In this document: positions 9,288 through 17,881 of the stretch, one piece after another
How positions within the stretch are numbered: position 1 is the stretch's first letter
Layout of the letters: the number at the start of each line of letters is the position of its first letter
NCBI GenBank assembly: GCA_038142205.1
Contig: JAYQJO010000001.1
Span: 1,860,001 to 1,924,000 of the forward strand
Reading direction: 5' to 3'
DNA from: UBA7359 sp038142205
GTDB lineage: Bacteria > Pseudomonadota > Gammaproteobacteria > Eutrophobiales > Eutrophobiaceae
DNA: 64,000 bases
Notes under the pieces: generated by a model
Told to the model about the DNA's origin: nothing
Database searches by the model: none
The model's input: only the letters and a program-made list of their open reading frames with translations
Made by a program: the position numbers and the translations under genes

Positions 9288-9822
9288 GGTACTGGTACCA
9301 CTAGCGCAGGGATGTGAGGAACTCGAAGCCGTTACAATCATAGATCTATTAAGACGTGCTGAAATTAATGTCGTAACCGCTGGTCTGGATTCAAGCCCCG
9401 TAACTGCCAGTCGTAAGACAGTACTCATTCCTGATACCGATTTAGATACCGCACTAGAAGATGATTACGATATGGTTGTGCTACCCGGTGGATTACCCGG
9501 ATCAGATCATCTGGATAGTGACATAAGAATAAAAGAATTATTAATTAAAATGGCTAATAGCGAAAAGTTTACTGCTGCCATTTGTGCTGCTCCCAAAGTG
9601 CTATCCAGCGTCGGCTTACTCAAAGATAAAAAAGCCACCTGTTATCCAACAGTACTTGAATCAAATAACGATACTGAGATTACAGGCGAAGCTGTTGTAA
9701 CAGATGGTAAAGTCATTACCTCACGCGGCCCTGGCACAGCAATGGACTTTGCATTAAGTTTAATAGAGGTTCTTGAAGGAAAAGAAAAACGGGATGAAGT
9801 CGAGAGGGGGTTGGTTAGGTAG
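9268..9822 (+). CDS. DJ-1/PfpI family protein, YajL-like
   Basis: Small cytosolic DJ-1 superfamily protein, 184 residues. The nucleophile-elbow cysteine is Cys106 in AAICAAPKVL, and the acidic partner is in GCEELEAV near residue 18. These proteins are linked to oxidative and carbonyl stress; the exact activity (chaperone, deglycase or other) is disputed for the family. The start overlaps the preceding gene by 20 bp, so it probably belongs to the same transcript. It is convergent with ubiB. Confidence 0.88.
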   Translation: MPKPITRVLVPLAQGCEELEAVTIIDLLRRAEINVVTAGLDSSPVTASRKTVLIPDTDLDTALEDDYDMVVLPGGLPGSDHLDSDIRIKELLIKMANSEKFTAAICAAPKVLSSVGLLKDKKATCYPTVLESNNDTEITGEAVVTDGKVITSRGPGTAMDFALSLIEVLEGKEKRDEVERGLVR

Positions 9823-9842
9823 CCCTTTTACTCTCTCATTAT

Positions 9843-9886
9843 CTTTTAAGATTTATTTCGCCTGTAGACGAAATAGAAATCAAAAG
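9843..9886. terminator. Bidirectional terminator between yajL-like gene and ubiB
   Basis: An interrupted stem made of CTTTT/AAAAG, GATTT/AAATC and TTTCG/CGAAA lies in the 71-bp gap between convergent genes. A T-rich stretch follows on the plus strand (9892-9903). Position and shape fit a shared intrinsic terminator. Confidence 0.55.
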
Positions 9887-9893
9887 AAATATA

Positions 9894-11558
9894 TTATTTT
9901 TTCTCTTGCCATGAGATATATAGCATTAAGACACCCGAAAACCCAAGTAACCAAGAGACAATCGGTACAGATAAAAACTCACCGTGCTTTGTGTTATCCA
10001 ATGCATAAATGATTGAAGAAGATAAAAGAAAACCGGAACCGACAACAGCTAATACAGTGCGTTGATTATACGCCTTCATCTCATGTCGTAATTCATGAAT
10101 CTCTTTTGACTTGTTTTCCATTTCAATCTTGCCTTCGTGCAATTGATCAATCACATCAATCACTTTATTAGGTAAATCAGGAATACGATCAATGAGTTTT
10201 GGAATATTAACTTTTGCACCTTTTAATACTCCGCGTAATCCAATGCGTTCATCCATCCAGCGTTCCAGTTGTGGCCGCGCTGTTTTCCATAAATCCAGAT
10301 CGGGATAAAGCTGTCTTCCAATACCCTCAATATTGATAATTGTTTTTTGTAACATAATTAACTGCGGCATAATTTCTACATCAAAACTTTGCGCAATTTG
10401 TAATAGACGTTGTAATAGCTCACCAAACGAAATTTCATGCATAGGCCGGTCAAGCAATGGTTCACAGACAGAACGAATCGCTGATTCGAGTTCATCAATT
10501 CGGGTTCCTTTTGGCACCCAACCAGATTCGATATGCAAAGCAGCAACACGATGATAATCACGATTAAGAAAAGCCAGGAAGTTATCAGCAAGATAACGTT
10601 GATCGAATTCAGTTAATGAACACATGATGCCAAAATCGATTACTTTAACTGTATCAAGATGATTCCCTTCTGCTGGCCCAACAAAAATATTTCCGGGATG
10701 CATGTCTGCATGAAAAAAGTTATCGCGAAATACTTGCGTAAAGAAAACTTCAACACCGTATTCGGCTAACCACCTCAGATCAACATTCGCTTCTTTTAAT
10801 GCTTCTACATCACGAACCGAAATACCTGTAACACGTTCCATTGCCAATACATTGCGTCGTGTTAATTTCCAGTTAATTTCCGGAACAAAATAACGTTCTT
10901 GCTCTATAAAATTACGTCTTAACTGTGACGCATTGGCAGCTTCTCTTTGCAGATCCAGTTCGTTAAGTAATGTTTTTTCAAATTCTTTAACGACACCGGT
11001 AAACTTTAATGCTTCACCATGTGGGAAATATTTCTCCGCTTTTTCAGCAAGAAGATGTAATAAATTTAAGTCTTTACGGATAACGATCTCAATATCAGGT
11101 CGTAAAACTTTAACAATAAAATCTCGGCCATCTTTAAGCGTCGCTCGATGAACTTGTGCAACAGAAGCAGAGGCTAAAGGTGTCTCATCAAACTCCAGAA
11201 AGACTTCACTCAAGTCACACTCATAGGCTTCTTCTATGATTTTACGTGCAATCTTTCCAGAAAAAGGAAACACTGCATCCTGCAACTTAGCCAGTTCATT
11301 AACAATATCTTCTGGCACAATATCACGACGTGTAGATAAGATTTGTCCTAGCTTGACATAGATAGGCCCCAGTTCTTCCAGCATTAATCGTAAACGTTCT
11401 GCTCGTGTTCCCTTTCTTCTTAAGCCAAACCAATTCCATGGAAACATGTAAAAGATAATTCGAAAGGGTTTGAATAACGGTGTGGAAAAAATATATTCAT
11501 CCAGTCCATATTTAATAAAGACTCGTTGAATTGTTAATAAGCGAAAAAATTGTTCCAT
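9894..11558 (-). CDS. ubiB: Ubiquinone biosynthesis protein UbiB (ABC1/ADCK-type ATPase)
   Basis: Atypical protein-kinase-like ATPase needed for ubiquinone synthesis and handling of lipid intermediates. The 554 residues are full length. Visible parts are the family motif with KLGQILSTRRD, the Ala-rich loop SASVAQVHRA (about 126-135), HADMHPGN and KVIDFGIM of the kinase core. Two C-terminal membrane helices (about 500-520 and 527-548) anchor it in the inner membrane. ATG start, 3 bp after ubiJ, in the conserved ubiE-ubiJ-ubiB order. Confidence 0.97.
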   Translation of the reverse strand: MEQFFRLLTIQRVFIKYGLDEYIFSTPLFKPFRIIFYMFPWNWFGLRRKGTRAERLRLMLEELGPIYVKLGQILSTRRDIVPEDIVNELAKLQDAVFPFSGKIARKIIEEAYECDLSEVFLEFDETPLASASVAQVHRATLKDGRDFIVKVLRPDIEIVIRKDLNLLHLLAEKAEKYFPHGEALKFTGVVKEFEKTLLNELDLQREAANASQLRRNFIEQERYFVPEINWKLTRRNVLAMERVTGISVRDVEALKEANVDLRWLAEYGVEVFFTQVFRDNFFHADMHPGNIFVGPAEGNHLDTVKVIDFGIMCSLTEFDQRYLADNFLAFLNRDYHRVAALHIESGWVPKGTRIDELESAIRSVCEPLLDRPMHEISFGELLQRLLQIAQSFDVEIMPQLIMLQKTIINIEGIGRQLYPDLDLWKTARPQLERWMDERIGLRGVLKGAKVNIPKLIDRIPDLPNKVIDVIDQLHEGKIEMENKSKEIHELRHEMKAYNQRTVLAVVGSGFLLSSSIIYALDNTKHGEFLSVPIVSWLLGFSGVLMLYISWQEKK

Positions 11559-11561
11559 TGT

Positions 11562-12194
11562 TTAATGTTCCTGTATTCGCTTTTCCAATTTATTTAATCT
11601 TTGTTCAAATCGATCGACATCATCACGCAACATATCGACTTCTTTATTAAACTCTTCGACTAGCAGATCGTCCGGTAACATATTAATTTCAAAACGCAGG
11701 TATTCGCTCATATCATTAGCCAATATTTTACCCGTGTTTGCCACAAAATGAGTTGTACCTCGAAAGAACTTCCCAAGTTGATATGCCATGCTATCGCCGA
11801 GCCATTTAGAAAGCGGTTCTTCCACATCAATTTCTATAGCTTGCATAATATTTTGGAAACGTTGTGCGAGGCTGATATCACCAATGATCTGCATATCTGT
11901 AGGTAACGTCCCTTTACTTTCTTTTGATGAAGCCATCATTTTTATAAAATTTGTTGGCGTGCCTTTTATTAAAACATCGGGCTTGTCCTGATAATCAGCC
12001 TGTATCACCAAACCTTTTTCAGACGGGAATAAAAAAATAGTCAGGTTCGTATTAATAAACTCAAAACCAAGCACCTTCCCTTGTAGTGCAGCGAGAGAAC
12101 ACAATGTTTCTTCATCCAGACTTAGGGCTTTGTTGATTAATATTTCAACATGAGAAACCCATGCAGGCATATTATTTTCAGGTACTGCGCTCAT
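11562..12194 (-). CDS. ubiJ: Ubiquinone biosynthesis accessory factor UbiJ
   Basis: SCP2-domain lipid-binding scaffold of the soluble ubiquinone-synthesis complex. The 210-residue product has an SCP2-like domain over about residues 15-115 (FLFPSEKGLVIQAD, DVLIKGTPTNFIKM). A charged C-terminal coiled coil (about 178-208, FEQRLNKLEKRIQEH) follows. Sequence conservation in UbiJ is low, so the call rests partly on its place between ubiE and ubiB. Its start overlaps the ubiE stop by 4 bp. Confidence 0.92.
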   Translation of the reverse strand: MSAVPENNMPAWVSHVEILINKALSLDEETLCSLAALQGKVLGFEFINTNLTIFLFPSEKGLVIQADYQDKPDVLIKGTPTNFIKMMASSKESKGTLPTDMQIIGDISLAQRFQNIMQAIEIDVEEPLSKWLGDSMAYQLGKFFRGTTHFVANTGKILANDMSEYLRFEINMLPDDLLVEEFNKEVDMLRDDVDRFEQRLNKLEKRIQEH

Positions 12195-12955
12195 ATTTTA
12201 TAACCCCGATGAATCGCAACAATACCACCAGACATATTATGATATTGTACTCTTTCAAAACCGGCATTTTGCATCATGCTTGCCAATGTTTTCTGAGCCG
12301 GATGCATACGAATCGACTCCACCAAGTATTGATAACTGGCTTCATCATTCGCTACCGCTTTGCCAAACATCGGGATTAATTTAAATGAATATTCATCATA
12401 AACTTTGTTGAATACAGGAATAACTATTTTTGAAAATTCAAGAATGATTAATTGAGAGCCGTATTTCAGTTTGCTATACATCGAGCGTAATGCGGCATCT
12501 TTATCTGTCACATTACGCAAGCCAAAAGCAATAGTCATACAATCAAAACTGTTATCTTCAAACGGTAAAGCTTCTGCATTTCCCTGCACATAATCAATGC
12601 CTTTAAATAAGCCTTTATCAAGAAAACGGTTACGTCCTTCCTTCAGCATCTCAGCGTTAATGTCACACAAGGTAACGCGTCCATCATCGCCAAGTTGTTT
12701 ATATATTAATCGGGCAATATCACCAGTACCGCCGGCCAGATCGAGCACCTGATAGTTTTTTCTGATTGCACAAAGATGAACCGCCTGACGTTTCCATAAA
12801 CGATGAACACCGAGTGACATGATGTCATTGATGAAATCATATTCGGAAGCAACAGAACTGAAGACATCAGCTACACGACGTGCTTTATCCTCGGTAGGAA
12901 CTTGTTCATAGCCAAAATGGGTTGTGGGCTGCTCATTCATTAGGTCTTCTAACAT
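12191..12955 (-). CDS. ubiE: Ubiquinone/menaquinone C-methyltransferase UbiE
   Basis: SAM-dependent C-methyltransferase of ubiquinone (and menaquinone) synthesis. Motif I is VLDLAGGTGDIAR (about 71-83), and family signatures YDFINDIMSLGVHRLWK and IAFGLRNVTDKDAAL are intact; 254 residues. The ATG at 12955 lies inside the end of the DUF971 gene. A second ATG at 12940 (MNEQPTTHFG) is also possible, because homologues begin close to the TTHFG motif. Confidence 0.96.
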   Translation of the reverse strand: MLEDLMNEQPTTHFGYEQVPTEDKARRVADVFSSVASEYDFINDIMSLGVHRLWKRQAVHLCAIRKNYQVLDLAGGTGDIARLIYKQLGDDGRVTLCDINAEMLKEGRNRFLDKGLFKGIDYVQGNAEALPFEDNSFDCMTIAFGLRNVTDKDAALRSMYSKLKYGSQLIILEFSKIVIPVFNKVYDEYSFKLIPMFGKAVANDEASYQYLVESIRMHPAQKTLASMMQNAGFERVQYHNMSGGIVAIHRGYKI

Positions 12956-13304
12956 AACCGACTTTCTTTAAAGCGTCGAGATAGTTCACCCAGTTGTTAT
13001 CATGTTCAATACCTAATTCATACAAGTATGACCATGAATATAAACCGGTGTTATGTCCATCATCAAAAATCAGCTTTACAGCATAATTCCCGACCGGTTC
13101 AATTTCTGAAATATTGACGTTTTCTTTACCGGTTTGAAGTACTTCCTGTCCCGGCCCATGACCTTTTACATCAGCAGACGGAGAATGAACGCGTAGATAT
13201 TCGCAAGACAATTCAAACTTCTCACCATCATCATACTCAACTTCGAGTACGCGAGACTTTTGATGCAAATTGATAGCAACGGGATTGGGGTTATTTTCTG
13301 ACAT
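12933..13304 (-). CDS. DUF971 domain protein
   Basis: A 123-residue cytosolic protein made up of one DUF971 domain, a fold also found at the N-terminus of gamma-butyrobetaine hydroxylase. Recognisable segments are LEVEYDDGEKFELSCEYLRVHSP and LIFDDGHNTGLYSWSYLYELG, the latter with the conserved HxxGxYxW pattern. Its place between hslU and ubiE is conserved in gammaproteobacteria. The function in this context is not known to me. It overlaps ubiE by 23 bp. Confidence 0.88.
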   Translation of the reverse strand: MSENNPNPVAINLHQKSRVLEVEYDDGEKFELSCEYLRVHSPSADVKGHGPGQEVLQTGKENVNISEIEPVGNYAVKLIFDDGHNTGLYSWSYLYELGIEHDNNWVNYLDALKKVGYVRRPNE

Positions 13305-13320
13305 TATTATTAAACTACCC

Positions 13321-14655
13321 TTAAAGGATGTAACGACTTAAATCTTCATCTTCTACAAGTTCATTAAGATGATCATTAACATAAGTTTCATCAATATTAA
13401 TAGACTCACCTTTTTTATCCGAAGCTTCAAAAGACAAAGTTTCCAACAAACGTTCCATAACTGTATGTAACCGACGTGCACCGATGTTTTCAGTATTATC
13501 ATTAACTTGCCAGGCTATTTCAGCAATACGTAAAATACCATCATCAGTGAAAGTAATATCAACACCTTCTGTCGCTAATAACACTGTATATTGCTCCGTT
13601 AATGACGCATCCGGTTCAGTTAAAATACGAACAAAATCATCTGCCACAAGTGCATTTAATTCAACGCGAATAGGCAAACGTCCTTGTAGTTCAGGAATCA
13701 GATCAGAAGGCTTGGCAAGATGGAACGCACCCGAAGCAATAAATAAAATATGATCCGTTTTCACCATCCCATATTTGGTTGAAACAGTACTGCCTTCAAC
13801 TAAAGGTAATAAATCACGCTGTACACCTTCACGCGACACATCAGCACCCATCGTTTCAGAACGGCGCGTGACTTTATCCAGTTCATCAAGAAAAACGATG
13901 CCGTGTTGTTCAACATGTTCAATCGCACGCGCTTTTAGATCATCTTCGTTGACCATCTTCGCTGCTTCTTCTTCAGCTAATAATTTTAATGCATCTTTAA
14001 CGGGTAATTTGCGTGATTGTTTTTTATTACTACCCATGTTTTGAAACATGCCTTGTAACTGGTTGGTCATTTCTTCCATGCCAGGAGGCGCCATGATTTC
14101 TACACCAATATTGGGCGCATTTAATTCTGTTTCAATTTCCTTATCATCGAACTTTCCTTCGAGAATCATTTGTCTGAACTTTTCACGCGTTGAGCTAATA
14201 CTTGAAGATTCCTCATGGTCCTCTTCGCCCATCATTCGCGCAGGTGGTAACAATATATCCAGCACTCTTTCCATCGCTGCCTTGTCAGCCTGATCACGTA
14301 CTTTATCCATTTCAATTTCACGCGTTTGCTTAATCGCAATATCTGCCAGATCACGGACAATTGATTCAACATCACGACCAACATAGCCGACTTCCGTAAA
14401 TTTAGTCGCTTCAATTTTTATGAAAGGAGCTTGTGCTAACTTGGCAAGACGTCGTGCTATTTCAGTTTTACCAACACCGGTCGGACCTATCATTAAAATG
14501 TTTTTGGGTGTAATTTCGTTTCGGATGGTTTCATCAACCTGTGTACGACGCCAGCGATTACGCAAAGCAATTGCAACTGCACGTTTAGCTGAATCCTGAC
14601 CAATAATGTGTTTATTCAATTCGGCGACAATGGCCTGTGGAGTTAATTCTGTCAT
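13321..14655 (-). CDS. hslU: ATP-dependent protease ATPase subunit HslU
   Basis: AAA+ unfoldase ring that feeds substrates to HslV. The 444-residue product has Walker A GPTGVGKTEIARR (about 54-66), Walker B FLDELDKV near 255, the intermediate I domain between them (about 110-230) and the sensor-2 region ENIGARRLHTVMERL. It ends with DLSRYIL; in this family the C-terminus inserts into HslV. ATG start. It lies 36 bp downstream of hslV. Confidence 0.98.
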   Translation of the reverse strand: MTELTPQAIVAELNKHIIGQDSAKRAVAIALRNRWRRTQVDETIRNEITPKNILMIGPTGVGKTEIARRLAKLAQAPFIKIEATKFTEVGYVGRDVESIVRDLADIAIKQTREIEMDKVRDQADKAAMERVLDILLPPARMMGEEDHEESSSISSTREKFRQMILEGKFDDKEIETELNAPNIGVEIMAPPGMEEMTNQLQGMFQNMGSNKKQSRKLPVKDALKLLAEEEAAKMVNEDDLKARAIEHVEQHGIVFLDELDKVTRRSETMGADVSREGVQRDLLPLVEGSTVSTKYGMVKTDHILFIASGAFHLAKPSDLIPELQGRLPIRVELNALVADDFVRILTEPDASLTEQYTVLLATEGVDITFTDDGILRIAEIAWQVNDNTENIGARRLHTVMERLLETLSFEASDKKGESINIDETYVNDHLNELVEDEDLSRYIL

Positions 14656-14691
14656 GTTATACGTTTAGATTTTTTGTTATTAATCGAAGCT

Positions 14692-15225
14692 TTATAATTC
14701 TTCAATAGTTAAATTAGAATTCGTGTAAATGCAGGTATCGGCAGCAATACCCAGACCTTTCTCTACAATCTCTCTGGCACCCAGATCGGTATTTTCGAAC
14801 AAAGCTCTTGCTGCAGACTTTGCATAATCGCCACCAGAACCAATTGCCATAATATGGTTTTCCGGTTCGATAACATCACCGTTACCAGAAATGATCAATG
14901 ATGTAGATTTATCAGCAACGCAAAGTAATGCTTCCAGTCTGCGTAACATTCTGTCTGTACGCCAGTCTTTTGCTAGCTCAACCGCTGCACGCATTAAATT
15001 CCCCTGGTGCTTTTGTAATTTCGCTTCAAAACGTTCAAATAAAGTAAATGCATCTGCCGTTCCACCAGCAAAACCGGCGATAATTTTTTCATCATATAAG
15101 CGACGCACTTTACGCGCATTACCTTTCATAACCGTATTTCCCAATGAGACCTGCCCGTCTCCACCAATAACGACGTGACCGTCACGTCGGACAGATAAAA
15201 TCGTTGTACCTCTATATTGTTCCAA
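14692..15225 (-). CDS. hslV: ATP-dependent protease peptidase subunit HslV
   Basis: Proteasome-like N-terminal threonine peptidase, 177 residues. The reading begins at a TTG codon (15225) preceded by a strong AGGAGAG; no ATG is available before the catalytic region. The first residues are MEQYRG followed by TTILSVRR, so a six-residue propeptide must be removed to expose the Thr nucleophile. GGDGQVSLG and the FAGGTADAFTLFERFE region are conserved. Co-transcription with hslU is expected. Confidence 0.97.
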   Translation of the reverse strand: MEQYRGTTILSVRRDGHVVIGGDGQVSLGNTVMKGNARKVRRLYDEKIIAGFAGGTADAFTLFERFEAKLQKHQGNLMRAAVELAKDWRTDRMLRRLEALLCVADKSTSLIISGNGDVIEPENHIMAIGSGGDYAKSAARALFENTDLGAREIVEKGLGIAADTCIYTNSNLTIEEL

Positions 15226-15331
15226 TGTGTCTCTCCTAGTAAGCAGGGGCGAATTGTACCCGAGGACTTCAGTAATTCCGATACATAACTGTCTGATATA
15301 GGGGTGATTTAGCCAAACTCAAGCAATTAGA

Positions 15332-16231
15332 CTAATCTGCTTTCTTCCGGCGTGCTCTGGGGTGGGTTTTATCGTAAACCTCTGACAAATGTTGAAAATC
15401 CAGGTGTGTGTATACCTGAGTCGTGCTGATATCCGCATGTCCGAGTAATTCCTGAACCGCACGCAGATCACTACTGGATTCAAGCAAATGACTAGCAAAG
15501 GAATGACGTAGCATGTGGGGATGAACATGATTTGGTAGCCCCTGCTTAATGGCCCATTGTTTCAACCTATTCTGAACTGAACGCGGACTGATGCGTTTAC
15601 CTCGACTACTGATAAACAAGGCCGGCTTAGTTTCATCAACCATAGTGCTACGACTTTTTAACCATTTTTTTATTGCCTTAATCGCATGTCCGCCAACGGG
15701 GACACTGCGTGTTTTATTACCTTTACCTGTGACAGTTAAAATACGATCATTAAAATCGATATCATTTAAATTCAGACTGATTAATTCTGCCAGCCGTAAA
15801 CCAGAAGAATAAATTAATTCCAGCATAGCTTTATCTCTGATGGCTAATGTATCGTCTTCTTTAATCTCAACAAGCTGTGCTGTTTGATCAGCATCCAGTA
15901 CTTTCGGTAATTTACGTGGTGACTTAGGAGCAATAATACCTTCGGCAGGATTATTTTTAACTTTGCCTTCTTTTAGTAAGTAACGATAAAACGCTCTGAT
16001 GGCTGACAGGTTTCGTTGTAAGGATCGACCACCTATTCCCTGTCTATGTCTCGTTGCGACAAAACCTCTCAGTTGTCGGCCATCAAGTTCAGACCACTTA
16101 TTTATATTTTGTTGTTCGCAATAAGATTCTATATTTTTAAGATCGCGTTGGTAGGCTTTACAAGTATGTTCAGAAAGGTGATGCAACGTCTTTATAAAAG
16201 ACTCAAGTAATGCTGTTTCCGAGGACTGCAT
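15332..16231 (-). CDS. xerC: Tyrosine recombinase XerC
   Basis: Site-specific recombinase that resolves chromosome dimers at dif together with XerD. The 299-residue product has an N-terminal SAM-like DNA-binding domain (about 10-90) and a C-terminal catalytic domain. The latter carries the Arg in SSGLRLAEL, HPHMLRHSFASHLL and LLGHADISTTQVYTHL with the tyrosine nucleophile. The dapF-DUF484-xerC order is the standard gammaproteobacterial context and favours XerC over XerD. Confidence 0.95.
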   Translation of the reverse strand: MQSSETALLESFIKTLHHLSEHTCKAYQRDLKNIESYCEQQNINKWSELDGRQLRGFVATRHRQGIGGRSLQRNLSAIRAFYRYLLKEGKVKNNPAEGIIAPKSPRKLPKVLDADQTAQLVEIKEDDTLAIRDKAMLELIYSSGLRLAELISLNLNDIDFNDRILTVTGKGNKTRSVPVGGHAIKAIKKWLKSRSTMVDETKPALFISSRGKRISPRSVQNRLKQWAIKQGLPNHVHPHMLRHSFASHLLESSSDLRAVQELLGHADISTTQVYTHLDFQHLSEVYDKTHPRARRKKAD

Positions 16232-16266
16232 TGATTTTGATTCAAGCCCTTAATTTAAAGAATAAA

Positions 16267-16971
16267 TTAACGTTGCGCTACCCAAGGTTTTAGTATGAAA
16301 CTCAATACTTCTCCCAGATTCGCTAATAACTCAACACCCATACCAGGTTGAAAACGTTCAGCATCAAAACTGCCAATTGACATAATGCCTCCCCAACCTT
16401 GTCCGTGTAGCGGTATCATCACTGAAGAGGCAATCTGGTCACCGTCATCACCAAACAAAAAAACCTGTTGCTGACGTTTCATACGTCCACTTAAGGGTAG
16501 TCGCTTTTCAATAATACTTTTAAATAATGACTGCTCGGCAGTTTCTGTACCAGCGAATTCATCCGTTGGAAAACTATCAACAAATGCCGGGTTAGCAAAC
16601 AGGCGAACAACAACACGATCAGCACGGAAGTTTTTCTTCAGGTTTTCATAAAGTGTATTGAAAATATCTTTTGGGTCATCTGCATCCATTAACGTTAATG
16701 CCAATTGATGCATACGCCGCGCAAGTTCTTCATTCTGCCTTGCGATTTCGATTAATTCATGCAAACGTTTCCGCGATAAATCATTTTGTTCTCGTAGAAC
16801 AGCAACTTGTCTTTCTACCAAGGACACGGCACTACCATGTTGATGCGGTATATTAACTTCTGCTAGTACATCAGGCCGTTTATTAAAAAAATCCAGGTTG
16901 TTTTTCAAATACTCGGCAACCATACCTTCCGTAATGGCATTTGATTCCAGGTTTTTTTTCTTCCTGCACAC
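16267..16971 (-). CDS. DUF484 family protein (GAF-like)
   Basis: A 234-residue protein with a helical N-terminus (VAEYLKNNLDFFNKRPDVLAE), a coiled coil near 70-105 and a C-terminal GAF-like domain with SSVMIPLHGQGWGGIMSIGS. The role of this family is not established; it is conserved between dapF and xerC. The start is doubtful. The frame opens at GTG 16971, but an ATG at 16975 overlaps the dapF stop as ATGA and encodes MSVQEEK before an A8 run (16952-16959) that throws it out of frame. One A fewer would join the two into 235 residues. Confidence 0.85.
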   Translation of the reverse strand: MCRKKKNLESNAITEGMVAEYLKNNLDFFNKRPDVLAEVNIPHQHGSAVSLVERQVAVLREQNDLSRKRLHELIEIARQNEELARRMHQLALTLMDADDPKDIFNTLYENLKKNFRADRVVVRLFANPAFVDSFPTDEFAGTETAEQSLFKSIIEKRLPLSGRMKRQQQVFLFGDDGDQIASSVMIPLHGQGWGGIMSIGSFDAERFQPGMGVELLANLGEVLSFILKPWVAQR

Positions 16972-17820
16972 TCATAGTTCTACTTTCCCCTCAAATACAG
17001 TTGTCGCAGGGCCAGTCATATAAACGGGCTCACCTTCTCCAGCCCAGCTCAACGTTAAATGACCTCCGCGTAATTCTGCGTCTATTGTCCCTTCCAAATA
17101 CCCCTGCTGGCAAGCAATAACCATCGCTGCACAAGCGCCGCTGCCGCACGCTAGCGTTTCTCCAGAACCACGCTCATAGACACGTAATTTAAAGGCTTTT
17201 TTATTAAGTATTTGCATAAAACCGACATTAACACTGTCTGGAAATAGCGCATTGAGCTGTAGAGCAGGCCCAAGCACACTGACAGGAGCTATATCAACAT
17301 CATCCACAATAATGACAGCATGCGGATTTCCCATAGAAACGGCAGAAAAAGTGATTTCATCTTCGTCTTGTAGAGGGCTTTCCTCGAGTATCAGATTATA
17401 TTGCTCGGTATATTCATCCGTTTGCATTGGAATTTTTGCCGGTTCAAATTCCGGAATGCCCATATTAACGGTAACACGGCCATCATCGTTGATATGTAAA
17501 ACGAGAGCCCCGGCTCCGGTTTCTGCGACAACCTCGCTTTTATCTACCAGGCCTTTTTCTTTCAAATAGACAGCCGCACAACGTGCGCCATTACCGCATT
17601 GCATAACTTCGCCACCATCAGCATTGAATATTCGGTAACGTACATCAGCATCATCACTTTGAGACGGTTCCAATAATAAAACCTGATCGCAACCGATACC
17701 AAATTGACGATCGGCGATATGCCTGACTTGTTCACGACTCAAATTGACAGATTGCGAGAAACTGTCAAAAACGACAAAGTCGTTACCAATACCGTGCATT
17801 TTAGTGAATGGATATAACAT
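16972..17820 (-). CDS. dapF: Diaminopimelate epimerase
   Basis: Converts LL- to meso-diaminopimelate for lysine and peptidoglycan synthesis, using a two-cysteine racemase mechanism. Both catalytic cysteines are present, in VMQCGNGARC and TLACGSGACA. The N-terminal KMHGIGNDFVVFD is typical. I chose ATG 17820 (MLYPFTKMHG), giving 282 residues. The frame extends nine codons upstream only with a TTG at 17847, and homologues start near the shorter form. It ends in an overlap with the DUF484 region. Confidence 0.97.
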   Translation of the reverse strand: MLYPFTKMHGIGNDFVVFDSFSQSVNLSREQVRHIADRQFGIGCDQVLLLEPSQSDDADVRYRIFNADGGEVMQCGNGARCAAVYLKEKGLVDKSEVVAETGAGALVLHINDDGRVTVNMGIPEFEPAKIPMQTDEYTEQYNLILEESPLQDEDEITFSAVSMGNPHAVIIVDDVDIAPVSVLGPALQLNALFPDSVNVGFMQILNKKAFKLRVYERGSGETLACGSGACAAMVIACQQGYLEGTIDAELRGGHLTLSWAGEGEPVYMTGPATTVFEGKVEL

Positions 17821-17881
17821 CTGCGTAGGGTACAACCTATCTAACAACCGTCATAGTGTCGAATCACAATTTATTGTAAAT

